64,000 bases of DNA, taken from positions 124,001 through 188,000 of the forward strand of contig SNVD02008762.1 in assembly GCA_013180625.2 (NCBI GenBank), in the 5' to 3' direction. The stretch is from Boswellia sacra. Lineage: Eukaryota; Streptophyta; Magnoliopsida; Sapindales; Burseraceae. Made by a program: the position numbers and the translations under genes. Positions 43,942 through 55,919 of this stretch are shown piece after piece. Position 1 is the stretch's first letter. The number at the start of each line of letters is the position of its first letter. The notes beneath the pieces are model-generated. The model saw nothing but the letters and a program-made list of their open reading frames with translations, was not told the DNA's origin and ran no database searches.

Positions 43942-46854
43942 AATAGACTAAGGCCGTGTGGGCCACCTCTGAGAGTGATACATTGCATTGTGTCTATGTA
44001 GGGATTGGACATAAACGCTCAACTGTGGCACAATTAGCTCAAATTTTTTCAGAAACGAATGCTTTGGAATATTCCGTTCTTGGACAATTTATGGTTCAGG
44101 TTCAGACGATTATTAAGAATAAGAATAGAAAGGAATAAATGAATTGACTTCATGGATTTACCTAAGTCAGGCTATGGACCAATAATGATTTTTATCTTCG
44201 AAACCAATTAGAAGGGGCAGAGTGCAAAGGAAACAAATTTGCGTAAAGATCAAGCTTCCATCCACATACTTATTCATCTGGGATCTAGATCAGTAATTGA
44301 TACTTCATTCACTGTGGATTGGAGAAAACCGCTTTTAGGTAGATTTGATGAATTGACTTTTAAATGATTCTGTTCCATGGCAGTGTGCATAAAAAATGCA
44401 GATTCTGATGGTTCTAGAAGTGGAAAAGAGTAGGTAGTAAGCATGTGAGCAACTGAAGCCACGATTAGTCTGGTAGCTTCATTCTCTTGAACACATAGAA
44501 ATCCGATATGTGTACATTTCATAATTTCGCCATTGGAACCTGTCCTCAACGGGGGATCTACTATATTGAAAACTGTCCCTTCCTCCCAATTTCTCCATGC
44601 CTACAAAAATTGAGCAATGTGTACATACAATGTTAGGGATTTTCATCAATTTTTTACAATGTAATTGTTAATGCTATACTCTGGTATATTAAATGGTATT
44701 TAAAATGAAAAAAAATAATTAAGTTTTAACAAAGGCTTTTACAACTTTATTTACATGAGTTAGAAGGTCCTCTGCCTCCTCTTCTTTGTGAATAAGACTT
44801 TTCTTTTGACCACTAATGATTTCTAAGACCAACACTCCCAAACTAAAAACATCATACTTGATTGACAAGTGTCCTTTTCTTACATACTCTGGAGCCATAT
44901 ACCCCCTTAGGCCTGAAAATAGTCAATAGTGCTGTACTGGATCTATAAATTCACAAAAACCATAGAGCCCAAAATCTTTGTATAATACATATTAGGAAAT
45001 AATATGTGGATACATGTACAATATAATATAATATACTGCAGTTTGGTATGAGAGAATTATATTAATAGAAATAAAGTACATTCTTGAACAAGAAAAGCCA
45101 AACAATAGATAAAACCATACCAAATAGGAACTTGTCTAAGCTTGAATTAGGCAAAAACTCATAGATGAGGAGTCTCTCCTTTCCTTCCATGCAAAATCCT
45201 AAAAGCCTAACTAGATTTCTTTGTTGAAGCTTTTGAATTCTAAGTCTCCTTGTCCTGAATGTCGCCACAGCCTTTTCATTGCTATATCTTGTCGTTAGGA
45301 AGCCACCCCTGAAATTGTAAATACTATACTTTAAAAGGGTAAATGCCGAAGATATAATAAAATTTTAAAGTTGCTTTCAAGGAATATTCAAAATTGTGGT
45401 ACTTAAAAGAATTCAGACCCCAGTTGGTTCTTTTTTTTTTTCTTTTCTGAATTTTAATTACCTTATAAACAACACCAAATCCACCTTATCCAAGCTTACA
45501 ATCAATTGAAAAGTTATTTGTTGCAACTCTTATAGTGCTGAAGTCAAATTTTATGGATTCTGCAACTTTAATGTCATTGACACAGCATCTTAAAAGTTGT
45601 AACAAATTAGCATATACATACCCCAACCAGTGATAGATATAACAAAGTGCACGCGCACCCACACACAGAGGGATGGAGCCAAAAAATTCCATTAGTGGGG
45701 CAACTTAAATAAAATAGAACAAGATAATTAATATGAAATATACACATTGAGTTTTTACATTACTTAATATCTCCATATAGTTTACTTTGATTTTATGTTT
45801 AAAATATGTTATGTTATAGCTTCATTTATATCCTGATATAAGATATTATTAAATTTCTTTTGATACATCAAAAAAAATCTATATATGGAGATTCGCAAAT
45901 TAAAAAAAGAAAAAGATATATCCAAGATGAAAGAAAAAAACTATTATCAAACAAATTGATGAGAGTCAAAAGTTTAGAAAGTTTTTATTAAATATAAAAG
46001 ACAAATATTATGAAATGATAAAATAAAAAGACAGACTATTTTATACTTCTATAACTCTTTGTCCATAGCATGGAAGTTAGAGTTAAATAAGTATTTTATA
46101 CAAAATAATTTAATTTTGTATAATTTATTGAAAAAAGTGATCGATTTGCATGTTTAAACAATGATTTATATACAATTGTAATTTAAAAAAATTAATGACC
46201 ACATTAGACTCAGTCCTAGTGTGGCTCCGTGATGCACGCTTATATATATTTGATTTTCATATTTCATAGAAAGCATGATCATTCTTGTTTCCAAATTGTC
46301 ATGTTTGAAGATAAAATTTGAAAGAAGTTATTTTTTATAATGTTTTATAATTGGCTAACCTTTTATCTCTTCCTTTCTTCTCATCTTCTTTGCCTTCCTT
46401 CACCTCAGAAGAAAGATTGAAATCAGTAAATGCCAGCAAGACGGTTATAGGAATAAAAAATTTTAAAATAGCCCGAGGATCTTTATCTTCTGCAGAAACA
46501 AGAAATAAATGTAGATATAGTACATACAGAGTTATGGGATTCATTTAGGTTCAAGTATATATTATATTCTTCATTCTTTCCACGCACATCTCCCTTTAAA
46601 ATTTGACATTCAATTGGAGTGCGAACTTACCAATTGGAAAAACCAGCGATGGAGTACCGGTATAGAAGGATGTAAAACCCCATTGGAAAATACAATTAGG
46701 TCCTCGAACCTCGCTTTCCACCGACATAGGGAAGCTTCCGTTTAAGAAACGCACATAACGATCGAGGCAATACTCGCAATCAATTTGGACCAAGTCTGGA
46801 GTACATTGCATTAGTGCATATATCTTAGTTACGAATGTCAGGCGTGCTTCTCCC

Positions 46855-48250
46855 TGTTGGAATTTGGCTTACTCTAATACCACTTTGTTGGAGAATAATT
46901 ACTGAACCAATCAAGCAACACAAGAACATAATGAAGAAGAAGATATTGACTCTTGAGCACTTATCAACTCTTTATTACTTCTTCTTAATAAAATTGACAA
47001 ATTACAAAGACTTATATAGTAGACTCAATCCTAATCCTACTGAAACCATAAATACTAATAATTCTAAAATAACTAAATAATTAATCATTATCCATAATTT
47101 ACTAGGATTATTAATCCTTCCATAACATGTCTTCTAATCTAATTAGGACTCTAATCTTATTTTAATTTAGACCTTATATTCTAAATAAACTCTTAAGCTT
47201 TGTTTAAACTTCCAACACCCCCCTTTAAACTAAGCTTAACCAAACAATGACTTGAAACTTTTTCTTGAACATTATTGATCTCTTGACGAACCTTTCTTGT
47301 CTTCACATATGTCTCCATGATCATACCCAAACTTTGTTTTATCTTTATGCAAAAATTTGACTCCATAAGCCTTCATGAACAAAATCTTTAATATAATTTC
47401 CTTTTGTTCTTGTGTTAACGTTGCTTGATTTGTTGGTACTTCAAAACCTTGATTTACAACTTCCCAGATGCCTTTGTACTCAAACTCATCTTGCATTTGA
47501 GTTCTCAAATACTCAAAGTTGTACTTTTTTCTATCAAATCTAGGAAGTTCTTTTTCCATCTTGATTTTTTTCCTTGACTCTGCCTTCCTGGCAACTCTGA
47601 CAAGCTCTAACTGGCTCTGCCGACTTTGGTAGGCTCTTCCTAGCTCTACCAACTTTGCTCTGATAGACTCTGAGACCTTCTTGGCTCAACTCTATCTAGC
47701 TCTTTCTTTGTGCCTGCTTCTCTCATAGGCCTTCCTTGGATCTTTACATTGTACCTAGCTCTAAGATTGCTCCTCTCAGAATCTTCCAAACTAGCTCTGA
47801 CAGGTCTTCCCTGGAGCTTACTACCTAGCTTCAAAACAAATTTGATGGCTCCTCCCAGATTCTTCCAACCTAGCTCTGATACCACTTTGTTGGAATTTAG
47901 CTTACTCTAATACCACTTTTTTGGAGAATAATTACTCAACCAATCAAGCAACACAAGAACAAAATGAAGAAGAAGATATTGACTCTTGAGCACTTATTAA
48001 CTCTTTATTACTTCTTTTTAATAAAATTGACAAATTACAAAGACTTATATAGTAGACTCAATCCTAATCCTAATCAAACCATAAATACTAATAACTCTAA
48101 AATAACTAAATAATTAATCATTATCCATAATTTACTAGGATTATTAATCCTTCTATAACATGTCTTCGAATCTAATTAGGACTCTAATCTTATTTTAATT
48201 TAGACTTTAAATTCGAAATAAACTCTTAAGCTTTGTTTAAACTTCCAACA
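46855..48250 (-). mobile_element. 1.4-kb mini LTR retrotransposon inside CRK copy B
   Basis: Two 363-bp direct LTRs (46855-47217 and 47888-48250), both TGTTGGA..CCAACA, flank only 670 bp of internal DNA. On the minus strand a TGGTATCAGAGC primer site lies next to the right LTR (about 47875-47886). A purine tract (complement of cccccctttaaac) lies next to the left LTR. The flanks are ctccc and ctctc, a TSD with one mismatch. The interior holds only a Copia gag scrap (47272-47652: LPRFDRKKYNFEYLRTQMQD), so it is non-autonomous (TRIM/LARD-like). Confidence 0.92.
47272..47652 (-). pseudogene. Copia gag N-terminal scrap in the mini LTR element
   Basis: One open frame of 126 codons includes LPRFDRKKYNFEYLRTQMQD and GIWEVVNQGFEVP, the N-terminal signature of Copia gag (xPxFxGxNYxxWxxxMxxxLxxxxxWxxVxxG). 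No protease or downstream pol. Confidence 0.7.
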
Positions 48251-48777
48251 CTCTCGTTGCATAGAATTTAAGACTGGAAAAGCCCTGAGAAGCTTTTATC
48301 GTCATGCTATGGAATAAATTCTTCCAGATATCATCATACTGTACCGCCAATACCACTGCAACATTTTGCAGAATAGGAGTTCTAAAAGAAGGTTCCAATT
48401 GTACTTCTCCAAAAAAGGATCGGTTTGCATAGTGTACCAGGCATGGAAGATTGCTTGATCCCCAAGAAAATGCTTCTTTCTAGTCTGGACACTCCTCAAT
48501 AATTCCTTGAATTGTGGCATTGACACAGCTTGCACAAATTTCAGGAGTAGAATCTCCTCTGCAAAGAGCAAGAGCATAAACTTGGTCAGGTTATTGGCCA
48601 ATAGTGGCTGTACAGAAACCGTCATTAATTGAGGTTTTTGCCATAGTTACTGTCAGCTGTGAAGTTTCCCTTGTTATAGCAAAACTGGTGTGTGGGAATG
48701 GTGATGCTTATAAGAATAGAAGAAGGGATAAAAACCAAATTTGTGAAACCCTGAAGGGCATGGTTGTGAGGTCCCAT

Positions 48778-51130
48778 ATCTTAGCTATATAATAACAAAA
48801 TGAAAGGGATGAACCTAGCTAAAATTAATTATGTACAATTCATATGTTTTCCAGGATTTGGTTGAGGCCATGCTACACCTGATACATTTCATAGTGTCCT
48901 CGGTTATTGCACCTCAAGCCAGACAGAAAAAGAGGGGCGTAAAAAGCAAGACACAATAGTGTATTAGAAGCCAAAATGAACGGATAATGCGACCTCCATG
49001 ATCTTTTCTTGAAAATCAATGACCTCCCCTTTAGTTCTAGAAACATAATTGACCTCCTAAAATGTTGGTGATGGCTAAAACTAATTGAACAGGCATTAAT
49101 ATTATAAGTTTAATTAATGACAAATGAGAGAAAAAAGGAAAACTATTTTTTACTTCTAAATAAATTAACAATTGACACATCTAATATCTTTAAATTTATA
49201 TATGAGATTTATTAATAAATTTTCGCTAATTATAAAGTTAAAATTTATATTTTGAGGTGATAAAGTGGTCAACCCATATATACCATTAATAAAGGGAGTT
49301 ACCAAGATTTTAAACAGTCGAACATAGTCTTATTTTAACCGTAGAGGACTTTATTGATAGTTCTAAGAGCATGAAGGAGGTAGTTGATTTTTCATCAAAG
49401 TTCAAGGGACGCATGTGAAGGAAGTTAACCTGAAAGCAGAAGATTAATGATCACTACTAACTGTGGTACAGGCAGGGTACAATATTACAGGAGCATAACA
49501 TTAAATCCTATGTAAAATAAATTAAATAAAATAATCTAGCATTACGTTTCGCTGTCATGGCTTAAATGAACAAAGAGAATGACTAGCTAGCTGTAAATGG
49601 TTGTCCAACCAAAATAAATAAAAATTGTATAATGTTCAATATTGTAATTGAAGACACGATATAGAGCGTATTTTTCATGATGTAGAGAACAACGTTTAGA
49701 TGAGATTTCTTTTTTGTCTGTTTTTAATATCAATTTTTTCTTTAAAATAATGTATTCAACCAAGGAAAAGCCTAGATACATAGTGTATTTGCCACAATAA
49801 TAAGAGTTTTAAGTCTAAAAATCACCGAGGGAAAGCATCCTGTGATAGAACACCAGGAGCCTCCAGAGTGAGAAACTATGAAAACCTCTAATAAGAGGGC
49901 TCTCGAGATTATTATCTGTGATTTTAATCTAAATAAAAAAATTTCTCCGTAATTATTAAGTAGATTTAATATGATATTTATACGGTAGCATTCCTGGAGA
50001 ACTGAGAACGTTCTACAACTTACTAAGAACCAAGGATGTTATAAATGTATTTAAAATTTAATAATCTAGTTAAAGCTTAAACTGAATAATAATCCATTTA
50101 ATTTAACAATAAATAAATTAATTAAAATTTTTAATATAGTAAATTATGCTATAAATTCAATCAAGTTTTTTAATTTGTTAATAATTTCTTCATTTAACAA
50201 AAACTTCTAAAAATTAATAGTAATGTTATACTTACCGTCCAAATTCAACATAAAATTTATAAACTGATGTGGCAATCTAAATGATAAAATCTTACTACAG
50301 GTGTAATTTCCCTCATTTATTTTTATTTTTTCCTCATTTAGTAAATTTTTATCCTATAGACTGTCATATTAAGTTGTACACGTTGTATTGTAAGTCTAAC
50401 ACGACTGAAGAATTAAATAGGATTTTATCCCCTCTTTAAAAAAAAAAAATCTGACATGTAAATGATCTGATGGCTAATAAAAAGCCATATAAAGTGCAAG
50501 TGAGACATACATATATTCCTCCCAAGTGCCAATTTAGGCAAAGTAGAGACTAAGTATAATGAATGATTATTTCGTACTCTAATTCTAATCTTTTACAATA
50601 ATAGAAAATGTAGAGCCGCATAAGCGTGAAGTATTATGATTCCCATGACTTTTGGATATCAGAAGATTGGAAATGCCAAACCTGCCCATCTCATTCGGCC
50701 AGTCGCTTCTCCTAGAAAATAAGTGTAGAAGTGGGGATGCCATATTCTCTATATGCGAGTTGAATCATGTCAACCTCTATCTGCTTTTGGTATAGTCAGA
50801 TGGTAATAAGTTGTAACTAATATGATAATGCATAATCAGCAGCATTCCAGATTAAGAATATCAGTTCACCGCAGATGGGACTGATAGCAAATGCTAGCTC
50901 AAACATTAGCTTGCGACAAATATTAGTAAAAGAAGTTTTTCCATGGTTTGTAACCACTATTTACATTCACTAATGGCTCTGGAAAAAATTGCAGTTCTTG
51001 GGGTCAAAAGCTGATAAAGGCACTAGTACATCCTAGAAGCTAATGCCCAATATGTGAAGATCATAGGAACTACACGGATGTTCTGCTAGGGTCTAGGCAG
51101 TTCTTTACAAAGTCATGGGAACTCAAACTA
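48778..51130. other. CRK intergenic: upstream flank of B and 3' flank of C
   Basis: 48778-49560 matches the flank of copy A. 50440-51130 matches the 3' flanks of X and B. The middle (49640-50440) is AT-rich and non-coding. No independent gene. Confidence 0.65.
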
Positions 51131-51680
51131 CACAATTTTAGAGCACAATCTTGCTTAAAGGTCTAGATAGCTTCCATCCACATACCTTTTGTCTTGGATC
51201 TAGCTCGATAACTAAAGCTTCATTAACTGTTGATTGGAAGGAATTTCGGGTAGAAAGATTTGAAATATTGACTTCTAAATTGTTTTGTTCCGTGGTAGTG
51301 TGTATAAAAAATATGGGTTCTAATGGTTCAGGAAGAGAAACAGAGTAGCTAGTGAGCATGAGAACAACTGAAACGATGGTTTGCAAGCTTCATTGTCCTG
51401 AACACATAGTAATCTGATATGCTTACATCTCAGCATTTCATCACTTGAACCTACCATTATCGTGGGATCAATATTTTTAAAGCTGTCCCTTCTTTCCAAC
51501 TTCACCATACCTGAAAAGAAAAAAAAAAGTGCGCATAAATACTTCAATTTTCTCAATTTCATTAACAGTGCTAGGCTAGTAATTAAGTGGTGTCCAGGAG
51601 GAAAAAAATGATAAAGCTTTTACGAAGGCTTTTACAATATTACTTACATAACTTAAAAGGCCCTCTACCTCTTCTTCAAT
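51130..51680 (-). pseudogene. CRK 3' fragment (array copy C)
   Basis: Minus-strand frames carry the last kinase segments: about 51675-51610 (VEGLLSYVSNIVKAF-like), MVKLERRDSFKNIDPTIMVG, CKHIRLLCVQDNEA, then VSLPEPLEPIFFIHTTTEQN and STVNEALVIELDPR. They match the C-lobe end of copy B with frameshifts. Just beyond 51680 the sequence jumps to CRK upstream flank (aatcacaatggtttg..aataaggtcgctgaacct matches 33399-33440). All exons from the start to the mid-kinase are therefore deleted. Confidence 0.8.
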
Positions 51681-51684
51681 CACA

Positions 51685-52807
51685 ATGGTTTGCTAATAAT
51701 AAGGTCGCTGAACCTATACTTATAATCTAAAATTACTATATTTTCCAAGATTTGCTTGAGACCTGCCCCTGCAAATACCTGATACGATTCATAGTGATCA
51801 CCTGGATATTAATTTGCAACTTTGTATGTACAATATAATTTAGAAAATTGTAAACATACATATATTTTCTAGGATCGGCTTAAGGCCATGCCATATAACA
51901 ATTCAAAGTGTCCTCCATATTTGCACCTCAAGCCAGATGACACCGAAAGAGAGACTCAAAGAGCGAGTCACACAACAAGGTAAGGAAAGATGATCGAGGG
52001 CAATATATATTAAGTTTACTAAGTGAAAGAAAAGAGCATTACATTTGTGGCTTCCCTGGGTTTAAGGAACAAGAACACGACAAGCCGTGAAGTGTTTCGT
52101 CCAACCAAAATAAATAAAAATTATTAATTCAATTGTAATTACAGATGAAGACGACACATTAATTAATTCCATTTATAAATATAAATAGTTCAATTTGGTT
52201 AGCGGTTTTAGAAAATTCATAGTTTTAATGATTGTAAATACATTAGCCAGACGAAATGATAACCGCTAAATTTCACCTCATGCCTTGGTAGTGTGAGAAA
52301 TTGAGTCTATAAAATTTATCCATTTTTTCTAATTTTTATATGAGTCATCAAAGGTATTTTTATTAATAGATTATTTATTTTCAAATCATTTATTAAAAAC
52401 AAAATGATACTAATAGAATCTATTAACAGACATCGAGAAGTATGTTTTTTTACAGCTTACTTAAAACAGTAAAAAAAATTATATAATAATAATAATAAGA
52501 TATCTACAATTTATTTACAATGAACTCTTTGTAAGTTAACAAAATCTTATTAAAAAATTAATTATTATATCATACATTATAACTTCCCTTATTATTTTTA
52601 TTTTTTTTTACTCCTCTAATAAATTATATTAAATAGATTTTTTATACATATTTTTAATATAACTTTCTAGACTTCGATCTTACTGAACCTAAAAATTGAG
52701 ATTTAAAATAAAAAATTATTAAATATTACAAATTCATCAACTATCTTAACTATGGATTATTTAGGTTAAAATTTTGAATTTTGTATAAAAGAATTTGTGT
52801 GAAATCT
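51685..52807. other. CRK copy C upstream flank and intergenic DNA
   Basis: 51700-51980 matches copy B upstream flank (48836-48960: ttttc(c/t)agga.., gtgtcctc, ttgcacctcaagccaga). The remainder is AT-rich with no ORF. Confidence 0.6.
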
Positions 52808-52818
52808 TATATAAAAGG
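52808..52818 (+). promoter_or_regulatory. Candidate TATA box for the 2Fe-2S/TPR gene
   Basis: TATATAAAAGG lies 276 bases before the ATG at 53094, a plausible core promoter. A very short upstream ORF could start at 52857. Confidence 0.45.
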
Positions 52819-53093
52819 AAAACACAAGATTAAGTTAAGAGTAATCCGAAATCCAAATGAAAACCGTTGCCAACCGGTCTATCACCAAAGAAAGAAAGCA
52901 TCGGGTAAACGGATCCATCTGAGCGGGTTTGAGACAACCCACATCTTTCTCTAAAGTCTTCTTCTGGGTCACACAGAGACTGTTAACTCTGCACTCGCAG
53001 CCTCCACTCCGGCAATGGATAGATAGAAGAACAAGAAGAAGACTTTGAGTTCCAGTGACGCCGTCATAACAGAAGAACCGAGACTCCGTTAAA

Positions 53094-55919
53094 ATGGTTT
53101 TCGCTCCCCCCTCGCTCTTACCATCAAACACTAACCCCTTTTCGCCACGTGGATCACCTCCACACGGCCGCGTCACCGTCACGAAAGCGGAGTTGAAGGA
53201 GATAAGGGTGTGCACGAACCGTACTTGCCGCAAAGAGGGCTCAATGCAGACATTGGAAACTATAGTGGGTTTGGCGCCGCCTCAAGTCGCAGTCAGCCCG
53301 TGTGGCTGCTTGGGGAAATGCGGCGCCGGGCCCAACCTCGTGGCTCTGCCTGAAGGTGTCGTGGTCGGGCACTGCGGGACGGCTGCTAGAGCTTCTGAGG
53401 TTATGATGGAGTTGTGTGGAGTCGGTGGCTCTGTTGATAGTGGCAAGAGCTTGGAAGCGCTTGCGTTGAGGAAGAGAGCTGAGGCTGAGAGCGAGAAGAG
53501 TAATTTATCGGAAGCTGAACTGTTTCTCTCTCAGGTAACGAGCTTTGTCACTCATTTTGCTTTTACACACACACTAATTTTTCATGAGTTGTTGTACTTG
53601 TAGTTGTTAAATTTTAGAGTAAATTTCATTCATTTTGAGGATTGACTAAAATACATGTAGACTAGTGATTCTGATATTCCTAAAACTATCCTGAATTTTG
53701 TGTAAGATTCATTAGAAACCTCCTTAAATTTTTCATAAAATTTGTTAGAAACATGCTAACTGAGTGGGGAAGAAGGATTCTAGAAGGGGTTTTGCTGATG
53801 CCATGTTTCTCGATTGGTGCAGGCTATAAATTTAAAACCATTTGGTGGTATCCATGTTCTGTATAAAAACAGGTTTGTTTAATAGTATCTCTTTGTTCAT
53901 AAGTATTTTGTTTGCTTCACTTTAGGGAAACCATTTAAACTCGGTGTGTTTACTTCTGAGAAACCTTCTGAAAATGCTTGTGCATAATAGAGAATCTACA
54001 CAAATAGATATGGGTTATTACACCGGTCATCACTGTTGTAGTTCTTAAATATATACAGGGACGGATCCCGGGGGCGTCTTTGCTGGAATGTGTTAGTTTT
54101 CTTCCCAATGCAAGGCCAATGTATGGCTTCATAGGTAGAAACTTAATTAAGAGAACCTTGACAATAAGAGAAAATTTTACAATCAAGAAATAGAGCATAA
54201 TCTTCTCTGCAATAAATGTGTTTTGCTGTGATAGGTTAATAAGACTTCTCTTCTATTCAGGTCTTGTGCTAGATTGGCAATGGCAAATTACTCTGGAGCT
54301 CTTGAAGATGTCAGCGAAGCTATGAAATTAGCACCCCGGTATACTGAGGTGAGACAACTTATATTTCATGCTGGATATAAGAATTGCACTCAAGTACCAA
54401 ATATATGAGATTCACAGCTATTGAACTTAGATCTTTCCGAAATAAGAAGAATTCTATTGATTACAATAGGAACTATCTTTTACATGGCATCGGATCTTAG
54501 ACTGAAACCTGGTTTTTGTCCATATGAAGACGTGGCTTAAAAGTGTTTGGCAACATAGTTAACATACCTGATGGATAATGTTCAATATAATAACCCAACG
54601 GTTGGACTTGTAATTTCTTATTTATTTAAAAAAAGAATATTATAATTACTTTGTGTATGGGGCTTTTCATTTTGCAAATGATCTCTCTTTTCATCGTCAT
54701 CATTGCTTTTTGAAGAACTTTATGAGACGGAGATCCAAGCATTTTCAAATATTTCAGCATTGTACTTTATTTATATATTTATTCTATGAGAAAGGTGTAG
54801 CATTTAATAAATCAACTGGGAGAAGATGGAAGAATTTTGAGGCTCATGTCTTTGGAGATCTTCTCTTGCATGTTACTTCAATAGGTTAATTTACAATCAA
54901 TCTCTCTGTTCTATTTTGCTCGCATGAATGATTTGGATATTTACCTGGTAAAATTAAAATTAGCTTGGCTTGGCTTGGCTTAAGGTAAGACTATAATATT
55001 GAATTTATTTAAAAATTAGTAATCGTGGTGTTTTCTTATCTCCTTAATTGTCCTCTACTAGTAAACAAGGAAAAAAATAGACTGTTAAAAATCATCACTG
55101 TTTAAGGAGTGATCTTGGCTGCATCTTGAAGATATCTTAGCGAAGCTAGTCCATAAGCAATTATTCTTTTTCATTATTTTTTATAGAATTAATTGTATAA
55201 ATGTAAAACCAACTAGTCTTTTCATGAGTTTGTTGGTAGCAATAAGTGTAAGAGAGTATTTTCATAGATTTTTCTCATGTATGTATTTATATGCATACCT
55301 ATTTGTCTTCTCAGATCCTTCCATTCGTCGATCCAAATCATTCAAGGTATGATTGAAATTTTGTAGTTGGCTATTATTGATTGGTTTATTTTCCACAATC
55401 AGCATTTAATTTGTTGTGTACTTAAAAGCTAGTGTGGTACTTCAAGAAGTTCATTGAACTAGAATTTGCAAACCCTCAAATCCTAACATAATGTCAACCT
55501 TTCGGCTTCAGCTAAGGGGACAGATGATCTGTTTGGAGTATGGAATATCTTTAGTTGGAATCTTACCAATCAAAAAGAAACATAGATGAGCATAAGTTGC
55601 ATAACTTGTGAAATCAGTTTGTATAGTGCACTCTTATTGAATCATTTTAGGAGTAAGCCTACTTATGTTGCTATGCTGCCTATTGGAATCTGTTACTACA
55701 ATTGGAAATCACGATTGTAGATAGCAGCTGACTTTTTTCTCTTCTTTTCATTATCTCTGGACAGTACATACAGTTAAATTTTATTGTATTCTAGCCGCCA
55801 TCTTTGTTTCTCTTTCTTCCCACAAATTTCCCTCTTTGAAGTAATATTTTCTTATGCTTTTTGTGCAGACTCGGATTATGAAGCTTCAAGAAAAACTCAC
55901 TGCTGCAAATGCACCTTAA
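53094..55919 (+). CDS. [2Fe-2S] thioredoxin-like plus TPR protein, probably plastid (possibly defective)
   Basis: Exons: 53094-53534, 53823-53872, 54261-54348, 55315-55346, 55869-55919. The N-terminus is rich in Ser/Pro/Arg (transit-peptide-like). A thioredoxin-like ferredoxin fold follows with C40-T-N-R-T-C45 and C70-G-C72-L-G-K-C76-G, the cysteines expected to hold a 2Fe-2S cluster. The rest is TPR-like: AINLKPFGGIHVLYKNR, then YSGALEDVSEAMKLAPRYTE, and a tail PSIRRSKSFK, TRIMKLQEKLTAANAP. Exon 3 ends in phase 0 but the next exon needs one carried base. An exon (usually about YICQGDA.. in relatives) is not found between 54349 and 55314. Joining as listed shifts frame to a stop. Either the exon is diverged, or the gene is damaged. 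GC content is much higher than its surroundings in exon 1. Confidence 0.7.

Larger units (their letters stand above)
44274..48777 (-). pseudogene. Cysteine-rich receptor-like kinase (array copy B), interrupted
   Basis: The minus strand starts at 48777 with a signal peptide (MGPHNHALQGF..) and FCYNKGNFTADSNYGKNLN. Two stops follow, then DUF26 blocks (CRGDSTPEICASCVNATIQG, NRSFFG). A mini LTR element (46855-48250) interrupts the gene. The second DUF26 continues at 46849 (LVQIDCEYCLDRYVRFLNGS). A membrane segment lies at about 46475-46430 (FFIPITVLLAF), then kinase exons: FDFSTIRVATNNFS (about 45560), [20 protein letters not shown] (about 45200), [30 protein letters not shown] (about 44970-44800), and the C-lobe to 44274. 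The HRD catalytic-loop exon is not found between 45130 and 44975. Not functional. Confidence 0.85.

Noticed and set aside
52835..53233. 132-codon minus-strand ORF
   Set aside because: It overlaps the first exon and 5' region of the 2Fe-2S/TPR gene and has no family motif.
55110..55145. Weak resemblance of cttgaagatatcttagcgaagctag to exon 3 of the 53094 gene
   Set aside because: Too short and without an open frame, so it is not good evidence for the missing exon.
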